Source: Allodiplogaster sudhausi (taxonomy: Eukaryota; Nematoda; Chromadorea; Rhabditida; Diplogasteridae). Taken from it: a DNA stretch of 64,000 bases. The number at the start of each line of letters is the position of its first letter. Positions within the stretch are counted from its first letter, which is position 1. Of this stretch, positions 31,000-48,891 are shown one piece after another. Under the pieces are notes generated by a model, which was not told the origin of the DNA, ran no database searches, and saw only the letters and a program-made list of their open reading frames with translations. Position numbers and translations under genes: made by a program. The DNA lies in the NCBI GenBank assembly GCA_945643635.1, contig CALZFC010000253.1, forward strand, positions 45,001 through 109,000, given 5' to 3'.

Positions 31000-32213
31000 A
31001 GTAAAGAAAGATATTAGTGATATGAGAGACAGAGGGAGTGTGAGAGAGAATAAATTTCAGCAGAGTATGTAACCGATCACAAGACAATATCGGGCAGCTA
31101 ATGGCAATTTGTCACGGCTCGACAACTTGATAAGGAGAAGGGAGCGCGCGAGAAGATGAAGGAGGAGAAGCTGGGAAGATGGAGAATTGAGAGAAGGACA
31201 ACCGTGTTGAGGTAGAGAGGGAAAACGGGTGAGACACTTATGCAATATAACACTAAAAGAGAAGAAAGGAAAGAATGATAGAGAGAGAGAGCGAAAGAGG
31301 AAGAAAGAGAGAGAAAGAGAGTGAGATGCTCTGAGTGATAAGGACTACCAGAAAAATGTCGGAAGAGATGTTCTTCTGAGACCTGACGAGACTTCCCTGA
31401 GGGCGCATTTTGCGCTGAAAACTGCGATGAGAGTCATCGCCAATATTTGCTTTTCTTACTGACAACGAGTGTTGCTCTTAAATTCCACTTTTAAAAATAA
31501 ATAGATATATTCCAAAATTCTTGAATACTGAATTATGTTATATAATATTATCAAGTACATCTTTCACCGCCGTATGTACTTTGTTTATTGGACTTTGCAT
31601 TTTTTTCAATTGGCTTAATTGATTTAGCGCTATTTAAAAAATTCCTATTCTTCCAACTGTTTTCTTTAATAAAAATTAAAAAAAAATTAAAAATTAATTT
31701 TCTTCTATTTTATAATATGATTATTGAGCTGGCGAAGTCGTAGAGTCAAAACGACTCAGGCAAAGAGGAGCCAATGCTCTTCGACCTCAAATTTAAATAA
31801 CCCATATTCTTTTGTTTTAACATTTGATGATATTCCACGAGGGTTCTATCCATCGATTTTGAGTCAAAGTTGTGAAGACAATTCAAGAAAAGTAATGTTT
31901 CTAATCCGAGGTAAATGAGTTTTTTTTTAGTGTTTAGATTAAAGCTGAAAAGATTGGCTAACCGCTTTACAGATGGAACCGTGCCAAATCCTTCCCTTAT
32001 CTTTTTCTATTTTCTCATTACTCTTTATCATTTTCTTCGCTCTAAAATAAGGACGAGTGTCTGAATTAGCAGAACACATCATTCCCCGTTCAGACGAGAG
32101 TAAGCGGTGGTGTTCAAAAGGTTTCCTGAACAAAAGCGCAAGCACACAAACAAATCTTCTCTGCTTAGTTATTGTAAGTGAGCGAGAGCAGGCTTAACAG
32201 AAGTACACGAAAG

Positions 32214-32261
<48 letters not shown>

Positions 32262-32578
32262 AGAAAGAGGGAAAGAGAAAGAATAAGAGAGAGAGAGAGA
32301 GAAGGAGAAAGAGCAAATGCAAATAGCGTAAGGCTGCTAAGCAAGCGGAGGCTCCCAACTTGAAACTGTTCAAACGGCGCGAGGCGGAGAGTCGTGATCC
32401 AGAGGTGAACGAGAACAACTATGAAACCTCGGTCTCTCTCTCTCACTCTCTCCCTCCTTCTTTCTCTCTCTTAATCACACTCTCCTACTGCTTTTCTTTG
32501 CTTGTCTCCATTATCCTCTTATCCTTTTACTTTCTGTGATCTGCTCTCTTACTCTCTTACTCTCTGTCTCTCATTCCA

Positions 32579-32615
<37 letters not shown>

Positions 32616-32766
32616 TCCCAGTGGTGGAGCACATTTACTGTATTCCGCTTGCGCAGATTCGGCTCGGATGGCGGCTCTTCTTTCCTCTTGATCAACAATC
32701 ACTGCCAGCCTTTTACAAAAAAACGGAACCTCAAGTGTTCTCCTCTTGGTCCGCCTCTCTCTCTCC

Positions 32767-32818
<52 letters not shown>

Positions 32819-34073
32819 CCCTCTCCCTCTCTATCTTCTCTCGCTCTCTCTCCCTCTCTCTAACTCTCTCCCTTTCTCTTATCTCTCTGTCTCTCCCCTA
32901 TCCCTCACTTGCGCATCCACTCATATCCGCACGTCATTACGTGAAGCCAATAGTCCTCTTCGTCCTCTCCGAGTGTACCAATTGCGCCTTTTTTCTCAAG
33001 GTTAGTTCCTCGCTCTCTTTCTTTCCTAGTCTCTCACATCCGCGTTCTCTCTCCACTTCTCTTGATCCTTGCTCCGATCCATTGGCATCTTCCTTATCTC
33101 CCCTTATCATTTCCTTCTGTTTAAATGTTGGTTTCCTTTCTTTCTCTCTCACTCACACGCTCTCTCACGCTCTCTCTACTATCGCGCTCTCTCTCTCTCT
33201 CTCTGTCTATCTCTCTCTCTCTCTCTCTCTCTGATTCTCTCTCTGTCACCTCCTGGGCGTGGCTTCCTGGGCGGCCAGGCGTGGTCCCCACGGGGTGGGA
33301 AAGCTTGGCTTAGCTCTTGCCCTCGGGAGAGAGAGAGGGCGACTTACTCTCCTCCTCCTCCTCCTCCTCTGCCATTGTCGCATATCCGCCTATCCTTGCG
33401 TGTGTGCTTCGACTGCATTCGAGACCCTTGCGAGGGACCCTTGCCTGACCCTGAGACCCTAACCATGGAGGAGTCTTCACAGTCCTCTTCGGCCTCGTCG
33501 TCGTCTTCCTCTGAGTTGACGTGCTCGTTCACTTTCGACTCCAACAACAACAAAGGAAAGCGGGCGAAGAGCAGCAGTGAAGAGGTCACTTTTATTCTAT
33601 TTTCTACAACAGTTCTTTTTATTCGTAAATATATTTTTTTTCTATTTTTAATTAATTTTTTTCAACAACTATTTCATTAAAAATGTAGACGCATTAATCC
33701 GAAGACGTCGACATGTCGAAAGTTCTATGGATATGATTCATACTTATTGACGCGGATTAACGCAGAGAATTCCTCAATGGCATTGTGAAATGCATTAATT
33801 TGTCGGCATGGTGATCCGTTGTTTGTATGCTTGGCTTCTTCCTGTAAATTCGGAAGAGACAGATAATAGAAGATCACGCGACTTCCTTGCAGCCAGCAAG
33901 CCAGTCATGGCATACAACAAAAAGATACATTCTGATAAGACGGAAAGGATAGAATCCAATGATGAGATGACGCATCACGCATTTCCTCCACGCCTTCGTC
34001 TTTCATTTGGCGCATTAGATGATCGGCTTTGACTGAGCATCGCACCTGAGACTCTCTCTCTCTCTCTCTCTCA

Positions 34074-34127
<54 letters not shown>

Positions 34128-34811
34128 TTTCTCTCTCTCTCTCTCTCTCTCTTTCATTTCCATCTCGCTGTCGCTTTCTCGCTCTCTCTCTTTCTCTCGC
34201 TAGCAAAATTAAATACAGACATATTTATCCTTCCTGATCGTATATTTTCGCTATGCCTTCCGTCTTACAGGTAGACGAGAGCCTTACGGAAGAGCCGCAA
34301 GCAAAGGAAGAACAGGAAGAAGGGGAAGAGAGAGAAGAAGAAGAGGAAGAGGAAGAAGAAGACGAAGAAGAGGAGGAAGAAGAAGAAGAGGAGGACTCCG
34401 AAGAACAGGTATGCTATTTTGATCTTTTTATCTCTCTCTCTCTCTCTCTAGCTATCTATCTCTAATTCTTCCTGGCTGGATATGGCTATAATCCTGGATG
34501 TATGCAAGGTAGCTTTGCAAGCAGGATATTTCGGGCTCGGTTTAACCTGACATTTTGTGCTGTCAAAATATTAGACCTATTTATGTCTATGCCTGATATC
34601 CTCTCTCTCTCCCCCTCTCTCTCGCTCTCTCTCGCTCTCTCTCCCTCTCCATCTCTCTCTCTCTCTCCCTTTCCAGTCAGTCACGGCTGGCAGCAGTGTT
34701 CGCGCGATGTCGGCTGAAGACGAGGAGGAGATCGGCGTGCAGGAGCTGGAGAGCATCTGCACCATTGGTCAGCTCTCCTTCTCTCCTTCTCTAATTGTCT
34801 CTCACTTTGTT

Positions 34812-34855
<44 letters not shown>

Positions 34856-35556
34856 CTGTTTGATCTTCTTCCTCTCTCTCTCTCTTACATCTCTCTCTCC
34901 ACTCACAATCAGCAAGTCGTTTTCCTTATGTTCTACATTTCCATCTGCATTTGCCATTTCAGCATAGCCATGAAGTGAGAAGGACAATTTATTCTATTAC
35001 TTGTTGCTCACTTGTGCGCTTCATGTGAATATCGTGCAAGATGAGGGTGGGGAGGCAGCTGATGCGTATGGTAGCAAGTGCGATTTGGTTGAGAAGTGGT
35101 AGAGTACAGCCTGATATGCAAGCAGGGCAATTCAACTTGCATAATAATTGCATGTGGCCAGCAAGAGCCACAAGAACTGGCCGTTCTACCTATAACAAAA
35201 TCTGTCTTTCACCTCCGCCCCCTTTCAATTTGCAGGGCCCATGCCCGGGTCCTTAATTTTAGAGCATTTCCACGTATGGCCACCTCCGAGACCGGAGAAA
35301 AAGGGAAGACCGAGTGAGTTCTTTCTCACCGTGTGCCTGTGAATTCTTTGTATTCCTCGGTGTATCTGCAATCTCTTTTCTCTTCTCTTTTCTTTTCCCC
35401 TGAGAACGAAAAAGGCCTATTTTGTGGACCCCGGTCCGAGGCGCAAACAAACGATTATGTGTAGCAGCACTATATAGGAGTAGCTGGAATGGAAAGCAAA
35501 AGAGAACAAAGAAGAAAGAATGAGAGATAGAGAGAGATATAGAGAGAGATAGAGAT

Positions 35557-35597
<41 letters not shown>

Positions 35598-35836
35598 GCA
35601 AAGGAGTGGTAGAGATGCAGTATTAGAGCGAGAGACAGAACGAAAATGGATCTCGGAAGAAGCCTTTTTTGGTCTTGCTCTCCACCAAATTCCCACCCTC
35701 GCATACCACAGTTAGGAGAGTGACAGCACAATCCGAAATCTTCTTCCCTTCTTTATGTCTGCTAGTCTCCTCTTCCATTACTCTTTTCTCGAACTCTCTC
35801 GCTGTCTAGCTCCACTCTCTCGTGTGTTCTCTAGCA

Positions 35837-35889
<53 letters not shown>

Positions 35890-37396
35890 GTGCACTGCTG
35901 CCAAATCTTCTCGAAAGAGAGGGTGCTTGAGGGCCAGAAAAGAGGTCTCGAAACGAAAGCCTGCATTGCAGCAAAAACGGCAGTCAGCAAAAGAGAAAGG
36001 CATTTTGTTTTCGAATGTTTTCTTTGCCATCTTCTTTTATTTGTGAAGTTATACTTTGAGCAGGTGACTCGCCAGGAATTTTTTCAGGAGTTGCTTTGAC
36101 CCTGCTGACTCCCCCACAAATAAATAACCCTGGACTTGACCTCTGGCTCTCTGTCTCTCTCTCTGTTTCTCTCTCTATCTCATTTCCTTTCTCTTTGCCC
36201 TTATCTCGATCTCTCCCTTTATCTTTCTCCCTTTCTCTCTCTCTGCCATTCCTGCCAACGATAAACCAATTCCAATGGGTGATTACCGCCCGTGCTCCCA
36301 CTGCTGCAAAAGTTTCTCGCCTCGGGCACAAGGAAAGCGAAGAACGACCACACACAAATCCACATGTGGATATCGCTAGTTGGGGAAGGAAAAAGGGAAG
36401 AAGCAAGAACCAGATGTCTTGCGAGAAATGGATTATGGAGCTAGACCGAGAGAGGAAAAGAGAGAGAGAGAGAGAGAGTGTGTGAGGGAGGAAGAGAGAG
36501 AGAGTGAGAGAGAAAGAGAGAAAGAGAGAATGGATGGGAAAGACACGTGAGAGGTAAAGAGAAATGATTGGGGCGAAGAAAAGACGAAAATGAGAGTAAA
36601 GAGACTTTGCTGATTCTGACAATGAGGACATCTGTACTGCATTGCTCCTTCATGCTCTGACATTTGTTGTCTCTCTCTCACTCATTCACTCTCTCTCTCT
36701 CTCTATCTCCATTTATACTCTTTTTCTCTCTGGTTCACTCTCTCTCTCTCTCTCTCTCTCTCCTAATTCACAGTACTAATTATTTCTCACTGGAAAATAA
36801 ATCGCCGTGGGAACCTCTGGGGCCGCATGCCGAGTACTTGGCCCTGCCGACGTGTTCAATGTATAGAGAGATAAGACGAACAGGCGGAAAATGTTGCGCT
36901 TTTATATCCCTGCTATTAATGTGGAGATGGAATATATTTATACAACTTGTGGATAAACAAGATAAAACTAGCTGTCCAACTTCCACGACTGTTCTTCCAC
37001 GCAGTCAATCATTTCGACAGAGAAAAGACCGCCTGTGAAAACAAGCTTCGTTTGGCGGCGCTCGCGAACCCAAAGCATTTGTCTCTCTTTATGCGAGCAA
37101 ATTTTGCATTTTATTTGCTTTCTTGATTTATCTCTCTATTTACTCTTTTATGTCCATTTCTTCCCTCTCTCACTCTCTCTCTCTATCTTTCTCTCTTTCT
37201 TTCTCCTCTCGCTGTTATGTAGAATACTCTCTAGCGAGCGAAAGAATACAAAGGGGAGAAAATCGGAGAAGGCTTTGCAATGGCTCCCCCGGGCGTTCGG
37301 CTGCGTGTTCCTTTCCGCCTTCCGCCTCACTTCTCTCCTTCCCCTCAAGAGAGCTCTTCTTCCGGTGTTCAGAGTTCGTGGTGGCCAGAGAACTAA
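31000..37396 (+). CDS. Putative multi-exon gene(s), unidentified, Glu-rich and with a CxxC..H..C motif
   Basis: A series of plus-strand open segments with plausible splice sites: about 32331-32430 (EAPNLKLFKRREAESRDPEV), 32623-32750 (FTVFRLRRFGSDGGSSFLL), about 32890-33000 (SLREANSPLRPLRVYQLRLF), 33395-33582 (CFDCIRDPCEGPLPDPETL then Ser-rich), 34271-34408 (VDESLTEEPQAKEEQEE then a long Glu run, donor CAG|GTATGC), 34684-34768 (EEIGVQELESICTI), 35236-35312 (MPGSLILEHFHVWPPPRPEK), about 35890-36000, about 36255-36380 (YRPCSHCCKSFSPRAQGKRR ... THKSTC, C2HC-like), about 36985-37080 and 37240-37396 (GFAMAPPGVRLRVPFRLPPH, ending SSWWPEN, TAA). Introns are dominated by CT tracts. Whether all belong to one gene is unknown. 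Confidence 0.3.
32220..32262 (+). repeat. (GA)n microsatellite
   Basis: Uninterrupted GA run in the unresolved tract. Confidence 0.9.
32755..32815 (+). repeat. (CT)n microsatellite
   Basis: Long CT run, interrupted once near 32770. Confidence 0.9.
34051..34155 (+). repeat. (CT)n microsatellite
   Basis: About 100 bp of CT with few interruptions, one of the longest tracts of the window. Confidence 0.9.
35839..35889 (+). repeat. (CT)n microsatellite ending in an AG splice-site candidate
   Basis: CT run running straight into ctctag, followed by an open plus-strand frame (HCCQIFSKERVLEGQKRGLE). Confidence 0.85.
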
Positions 37397-37923
37397 GAAA
37401 CGGAGACTCTCTTCTTACCTTATTCCCTCCCCTGATTTGACCTTTCTGAAGTGTTGAGATTGAGCCAAGAGATGTTTTAGATATAAAGATAGAGAGTGAA
37501 GAATCGCATCATTCATGAAGCTAACCATGTAGAAATCTCGGGAACCCCATGGGGGCGTTCTGTTCTTCCTCTCTCTATATCTCTCTGTGCTTTCTACCTC
37601 TCTCTCTCTCACTCTCTCCCTTTTTCTTTCTCTTGTTATCTGTCTCACTATCATGACTGATGTATACAAATACTCACCCAGACAGAGCAACTGACTGACT
37701 CGCATCCACAAACCCCTGAGGGGGCGATATCAGGTGCAAAGGGGAGAGGACGAGGCGACAGAGAGAACGAGAGAGAGAGAGGGAGAGAGAGAGAGAGAGA
37801 AGCGAAGGGAGAGAATGTTAGAGGAAAAAGAGGGAGAAAAAAGATTGGCGAGAAGACGCGAAATGGATCTATTGTTTGGCTGAGGAGAGGAGAATCGGAA
37901 GTAATAGAGAGGGAGAAAGAGAC

Positions 37924-37971
<48 letters not shown>

Positions 37972-38826
37972 ATCCGGCTAAAGATTGAGTAGGGCACTGG
38001 TTAGCTACGACTCTTTATCATCACTTGACGTGAGGGAGAAAGAGTGGTGGGAGAGCGTGGAGGAAAGAGAGAGAAAAAGAAAGAGAAAGCAAGAAAGAAA
38101 AGATAGAGCTGAGGAGGTGGACAGAGAAAGATGTTCGCTGCTCTTGTCAAGCCGTGAGGCGTTAGCGAATATATCACTCACATTAGATGGAACACCTACA
38201 CAAAGGCGTATATTTGTTGACTCGTACTCTCTCTGGATATGACCGAGTAATTTGCGAGTAAAAGAGAGCGAGAGAGAGAGTGAGAGAGAGAGAGAAATGA
38301 AAGTGAACAGAGAAAAAGAAATATATTTTTCAATAATTGAGAGAGCGATAGTGAAAGGGGAAGGAACATCTTTCTGACGTCATCACGGCCTTGTCAACAG
38401 GCTTTTCTTTTGTTTATGTTGACAGTATTTTTTGCCTAAAAATAAGTGACAGCCCTCTGAAATGCCAGCAATGTGAGAGATGGGAAGGAAAGAGCGGAAT
38501 CCAGCAGAATTCAACTCTGGAACTGAGGGATGCAAATATGCATATGTTCATAATCGTGTGCATAATTTAAAAAAAAAAACAGATAATCTGAAAATCTCTC
38601 TATTTTCTGGAGAACGGAAAATAGCCTTACTCTGATAAATATCGTCACTATTCGCCTTCTTTGAGAATTCTTCTCGCTCCGAGGACGAAAATTATGAGAA
38701 GATAACTAAATTTGACTTCTGCGTGTTATCTCCTCTTTATGGCTGAAGACGGGAAGTTCGAAGCGATGCGAATGTGTTCCCTAAAGGTATAGTAGGCATA
38801 AAGATCAGCTGGTTATGGAAAGCGGA

Positions 38827-38871
<45 letters not shown>

Positions 38872-39238
38872 GAGACAAATTTGTCATGTCATGTCAAATG
38901 TCACATGAAGAACATCTCTGGCTCGTCATGCCAGTAGCTTGTTTGTGTTTAATTTTCCCCTTTTAAGCCATCACTTCCGGGTTAGGAAAAGGGTATCGGG
39001 AAAAAGGACTTTTATTTTCCTGACATCTATCATTAATGTCTTGAAATTTAGCTTTTGACAGTTTTGTGTCATTTTGTCCGGTCCTCTAAAAATAAAGGCA
39101 GTACCTTGGCCTTAAAGGAGGCCTTAAGGGAAAAACTCCTACCACGAAGTCCCTGACGGATTTGGACGGAATGATAAAAAGAACGGAGTAAAGAATGAAC
39201 AGAAATGGTGCTACTGCCCCTTGCCTCTCTCCCCAGAA
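37397..39238. other. Repeat-rich region without a recognisable gene
   Basis: GA tracts at 37767-37801, 37920-37968, 38265-38295 and 38826-38868, with unassigned sequence between them. No convincing exon. Confidence 0.5.
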
Positions 39239-40179
39239 ACTTGTGGTTTGCACCACTGCCAGGTGAGCCTACGTGTTAAGAAAAACCCGGCCAATGTTGG
39301 TTGCGCGCACCATATGTATGCAATTAATGGGCATGAGACGGTTGGCACTAGCGGCCGCAGTGTTGCTCTGTTGAAAATTTTTGAAAATGGCGGGACAATA
39401 AAATATTTGGGAATTCAAAGTAGAAAACAGTGCTAATTTCCTCAGGGCATGAAGGTTTTTGTGACTTCGGGACACTTGCAATCGAAGTTTCTAGCATGAC
39501 CCGACCAAATAAGGCGAAAAAAACAAGACACTATTTATTCGACTTGGACCTCCTTTAACCTCTCTTCTCAAATCTTTTCTCGTAAATATTTATGTACCTC
39601 AAAAAGGTATTATATCTGCAACATGTGCTGCATATTTTCGACAAGAGAAAGAGGCCTTCGCCCACCTCTTTTTTTCTCAAGCAATATTTTTGTCCTCATC
39701 ATCATGAAAAGCAAGATAATCTGGACCCAGCGCAAAGCTTGCACATTAGCTCAGGATTTGTAACATGTGTAAAGGCATCCATTTTCTCTCTATTAATCTT
39801 TCGCTCTTTCACACTCTTATTCTCTCTCTCTCTCTCTCTCTCTCTTTCCATCTTTCTCTGATTCTTTTCCTCTCTGTCGTTTGCATGCTATCTTGATTGG
39901 ACTAAAACAACTGGAGTCACGACGGGTCTCACTAAAGCGCCTAAGACTGACCGAAAATGACCGGCAGAGAGAGAGAGAGAGAGAGAGTAGAAGAGAAGCG
40001 AGGGAGAGAGAGAAAAAGAGAGAGAAAAAGGAACTACATTGGCTCAAAAATAGCCCCGAGGGTCTGTGATTTCTTAGCGCCCAAATGAAACGGGGGCCAT
40101 CCGCTCCGACTATTCCAGTCGCTCTCGGAGAAGAGAGAGAGAAAAAAAATCTCCATTTCAAAATTTTCTGTCACTCTCT

Positions 40180-40230
<51 letters not shown>

Positions 40231-40246
40231 ACCGCTCTCTTTCTCT

Positions 40247-40288
<42 letters not shown>

Positions 40289-42217
40289 CTTGCCAACTGT
40301 CACTGTGCCCTAAACAAGAAATAGTCTGCCGAATAACTCATATTTTATTGAAGCTAGCCTCCATTACGGCAGGGGCTCTCTGTCTCTTTCACTTTCTCAA
40401 TTTCTCTCTGTCTCCTCTTTCTCTCTCTCTGTCTCTCTTTCTCTCTCTGTCTCTCTCTCCTCCTTCCTCTCTCATCTTTCTACTTGATTGCACCGTTCTC
40501 TGCTCCTGTGTTGACGGTTCCATCCTCGCCCCCCTCCTCTCCAAAAACAGAGAAACCAGAAGCTGCAGCCATCCCCGTGAACTCCACGCGCCGGCATCCA
40601 GAAGGCAACGGATGCTTTTCTCTGTCTGAATATATCTCTCTCCCACTCTTTCTTGCTCTGTCTGTCTTTCTCTGTCTATATTCTCTCATCTTCTGAGTCT
40701 TTCATCTTGTTTTATCTTTCTTCTATGTATGTTATCTCTCTTATTCCTTCTCCATCGTTTTCACTCACACCCTTGTTTGGACAGAGAGCAAAAACAGGCA
40801 TCTTCAATTTCCCACCCTCTCTCTCTTTCGCTGCCTCTCTGTCTCTCACTTTCCCTCTCTCTCTCTCTGCCTCTCTGTCTCTCACTTTCCCTCTCTCTCT
40901 CCAACTTCTTGTGTCCCGCTCCTTCAACTTATTGCCAGGAAAGAAAAAAAAAACATGAAGAGAAGAAAGAAAAATGATTTGACAAGAGCAGACAGGATAG
41001 GGAGGCAAGCATTTACAAGAAGCAAAAAAAAAACAATTTAAAGTAAACTTATCGTGATTTTTTTCTGGCAAATATTCCCCTGAAAAATGGCATGTTTTAC
41101 TAAATGCAAACTCTTTCGGTGTTTATCCGTACGCATTTAGTGTGCTACAGTAATTCCATGAGTGAGGTTTGTGAGATCACGCCGAGATCATCAGCTCGGC
41201 AGGGGACCATCGACCATATCTTGGCTGCCCAAGACGTCATCTCTTGGGTGCCTGAAGGAGCTCAGTACATGACAGAGAGGGTGTGCGATGATGGGTTTAC
41301 ACTTATTGTTGATGTCAGTTGTTAAAAGTGGCAAGAGCGAAAGAGGGAGAGAGAGAGAGAAAGACGTTAGAGACGAGAGAGAGAGAGAGAGAGAGAGATT
41401 TGGAGATCAAGCTAAGAAACAGAGACAAGTTGCAATATCAAGCAGCACTTTAGTGTTTGGAGATCACCCAAGTGCATCTATTTTCTCATCCCCAATGCAT
41501 AGTTTACAACACAAAGGGTGTATGCATGAGTGTTGGGTGTAAATAGAAGAGATCTTGCCTAGTGTAGAAAACAGATGACATTGTGCTTAGATGCCATGCC
41601 TTCGGGATCGACGTGTTAGGTGAGAAATTCTCTTAGCGAAAATTATGTATGTATATATTTCAGCAAAATACCATGTCTTATCATTAGCCTCAATAGTTGT
41701 TTCCCAGCAGATTAAATCATATATAGAGAGAGTTGGAGGAATAGAGAGAGAGAGAGAGAGAGATGGAGGATTAGAGAGCGAGAGAGAGAGAGAGGGAGAG
41801 AGAGAATTCCATTCACATGGAATTCACCTGAACCGGCAAGGATTGCCAGGAAGCCTTCTATCCCGTTCCTTCTGCCCACTTATATGATGGAGGAGAACGT
41901 TCGAGTGTTCGAATGATAGGAGTATAAGAAAAGAAGGAGGAATGAGGGATGGAGGGAAATAACAAAGTGGGGAGAGAGCGATCATTATGAAACGAGAGAG
42001 ACGAGAGAAAGGAGAAGCGACAGCCAGAGAGATAGAGTGAGAGAGAGAGAGAGAGAGAGAGAGTGAAATCTTCAGTCACTGATCCTCCCGACAGCCCATG
42101 TGCTGTGTGTGAAGTCAAGGGTCGTTTAATGACCCGTCAGGAAGACACTTCAGGAAGATCGAGAGTGTGGGTGCAGCGGCTTCAAGCGGAAAGCTTTAAC
42201 TCTCCATTCCTCTCTTT

Positions 42218-42249
<32 letters not shown>

Positions 42250-42410
42250 CCTTGGGAAATAGGAAGATGACATTAATTGATAGCGAGAGAAAGAGAGTGT
42301 GTTTCCGTTAGACTCCTTACATCATGACTCAGAGTCTTCTTGATCGAGATCTCCGGGTTGTCATCATGAGAGATGGAATGTCCCCTTCTCCTCCCACTCG
42401 AGGGGACTAG
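39239..42410 (+). CDS. Candidate exons of an unidentified gene
   Basis: Plus-strand pieces: a 26-bp exon about 39236-39261 (TCGLHHCQ between CCCAG and GTGAGC), 40484-40610 (SAPVLTVPSSPPSSPKTEKP), about 41153-41313 (ITPRSSARQGTIDHILAAQD then TERVCDDGFTLIVD, donor GTCAGT), about 42066-42200 (DPPDSPCAVCEVKGRLMTRQ) and 42324-42410 (MTQSLLDRDLRVVIMRDGMS, TAG 42408-42410). Frames between pieces were not closed, and no family is recognised. GA and CT tracts fill the spacers. Confidence 0.28.
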
Positions 42411-43065
42411 CCCCATTTAAAGTGGCCCTTTCGTTGTGCTCTGCTTGAGAGTGCGAGATGGGCATGTTTGTATGTTGAACGCTCAGTGAAAACCGCATAT
42501 TGCCGCTACTTTTGTTTGCAACTACAGCCTTTTATGAACTTTTCATCTTGTATTTCTCTTCATTTCCGTTCTTCAAGAAGGGCCATGTGACTGGCCAAGT
42601 ATGCAGGCGGGAGGGCATTCACCCTCAAACACTCGCAGAGGAGAAGAAACAAGAACTAGGAAAACATCCATAACCATAACAAATAACGGGAATATGCTGC
42701 TGGGTACCGCTGAATTAGATAGAAATTAAAATTTAACAAATATTGGATAGCGAATTCCGTGGAAATCAAAGAACCTTCTTTGTTCTCCAAACGATTTGTG
42801 TGTAGGTAATCCTGCTTCGCACCGAGTGCTGCAGATGTGTACTGAATAAACAAGGCCGTTCGGGTTGCTTTGCGCACTCTTTCCTAAACCCGTCGTTTCG
42901 CGGGCGCTGCTTAGTCTTCTCCTTCTAAATCCCCTCAGATTGACTCCCGTCGGGATGGCCAGTCTTTGCCGCCTCGCTCCTTTCTGACGTCGGCCAGACT
43001 TGAAAAAGAGGAGCCAAGTCAAAGTTCAAGAGAAAATAGAAAACAGCAGATGTGGGTGCGAGATA

Positions 43066-43105
<40 letters not shown>

Positions 43106-43161
43106 ATGAGGATGGGAAATAAAGAGAGAGAGAGAGAGAGAGGAGAATGAGGATGGGAAAT

Positions 43162-43202
<41 letters not shown>

Positions 43203-43689
43203 AGGGAGAGAGGTCGCCAGACAGAGACAAAAAAAGGAGGCGAGAAAATAGCGCAAAATTTGAAATAGCCGGGGCCACATGTGCGAAACATTTACGCCAC
43301 TTCTCGTTCCATATTCTTATCTCTTTCTCTCCACTGTTTACATTCCACTTTCTTACAACAAATGCTTACTCCTGTGCTTACATGCTATTTTTATGCTTGG
43401 TACAAGGGTACACATGAACCTATGTAACAATAAGCATTCGAGAGTAACTAAAGTAGATGACAAACAAGCAAACTCTGAATAGATTGTAGCAGAGGTCAAA
43501 TGAGAAGCAGGGAATTCTAAGAGAAAGGCGGAAGAAACTCTCTGTCTTTTGGTTTGTCGAGTGCCAGATTCTTCGAGGAAGAATGATGAATAGGAGAACC
43601 AAGTGGATATTCGTCATTCACTTTCCTTCAGATTACTGTAGTCTGCCGATTCCTAAAACTTACTTCTCTCTTTCTCCCCCTCTCTCTCG

Positions 43690-43739
<50 letters not shown>

Positions 43740-43886
43740 TTCTCTCTCCAAAAGCTTTCCAAAAATCGTACAGTATAAAGATCGAAAAGAAACGAAAAAG
43801 TTGCATCCCTCTACGTCACAAGTAATGAAGCCTTGTTTACTCATTCCAAACAGCGTCTGCCTGTCTCTTCTCGTCTCTCGTCTCTC

Positions 43887-43934
<48 letters not shown>

Positions 43935-44270
43935 CTCTCATTCTCGGGTAAAATAACTTCTCAGCTTCCTCTGTCTTCTCTTCGCTCTCTCACCTTTTTG
44001 CATTAATACAGCGAGCTTGATTAATTGTTCTCATCGAGATTCTTACTCTGATATTTGAGAAAGTGCTGCCCCGAGCACGTTGCTTGATCACGGGTTAGAG
44101 GGGAAGCTGAAACAAGGAAGGAAAGAGTGAGTGAGAGATAGAAAGACAGAGAGAGAAAGAAAGAGAGATACCGAGAGAGAGAGAAATAGAGATACAGAGA
44201 AACGTAGAGATCAGGGTTGTAATGGATGAATAAGCGATAGTAAACGTGTACGTAAGATGACTATCGCAAC
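42411..44270. other. Repeat-rich region without a recognisable gene
   Basis: GA tracts 43069-43101, 43123-43140 and 43166-43198 (the tract plus its flank aggagaatgaggatgggaaa is itself repeated), and CT tracts 43680-43734 and 43888-43932. A basic minus-strand open stretch at 42830-43000 is possible but unsupported. Confidence 0.45.
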
Positions 44271-44857
44271 ATGTTGTGTAACGAGACAAATGACCACGAG
44301 CTTGCAGAGAATGTGGATGAAGATGACGAGAGAGGAGGAAATAGCGTTAGAAGGAAGAGAAAGAGAAGCAGAGAACAGAAGCTATTACGTTGGAAGACTT
44401 CTCATACGGTGAAATTCATGTTGGTCAGTTGGCTGTTAATCACACCGCGTCTGCTTCCTTGGTGCTGGAGATTCCGTCATATGCCGACTTGGCTCTTGCT
44501 CTCTCTCTCTCTCTCTTTCTCTTCCCCTCTCTCTCTCAACCTCGATCTCTCCTTTCTCTTGAATCTCATCTCTCCTTCTCTATCACTTTCCTTATCTCTC
44601 AAGCTCTATCGTCATTCGTCTTTTTCATGTGATAAAGTGTCTTGGAAGTAGTTCTGGCATTTTTCCAGACAAACTTTTAGCAACGTCAAAAAAGGATTGT
44701 TGGTGAAAGTCTTACTAAAAAAAATTCTAACAGAAGTTAACCGACAGCAACAGTGCAAGTAAAATGAGTAGAAGATGCCAGCTGAATGATATTAGGCAAA
44801 GCATTTATCCATAATCTGCATATTAAAGCAATGGTTTGAAATGATCTTGTTTTGCAG

Positions 44858-48613
<3,756 letters not shown>

Positions 48614-48885
48614 ACGGACAGAAAAAGAAAGATATTTTCGGAATTTTATTAATATTATTCATCTCACACGCATTTCTGTAGAATAGACTCATTGCTGCGG
48701 CCACTTCACATCCCTTGTCAATTCCATTTACTGAAGAAATATAACGCCTATTGACTGTCATTATTCATATGTATTCAATCTACTCCTACAGATAGCAAAA
48801 GAGATACTCGACGAGCATGCTAAAGCCCATGCCATATCACAGTCTTCTTTTTCTCTAAGTTCTTCGCCCATTTTTCCATTCACAA

Positions 48886-48891
48886 AATAAA
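48886..48891 (+). terminator. Candidate polyadenylation signal of the kinase gene
   Basis: AATAAA about 270 bp after the kinase stop codon. Confidence 0.45.
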
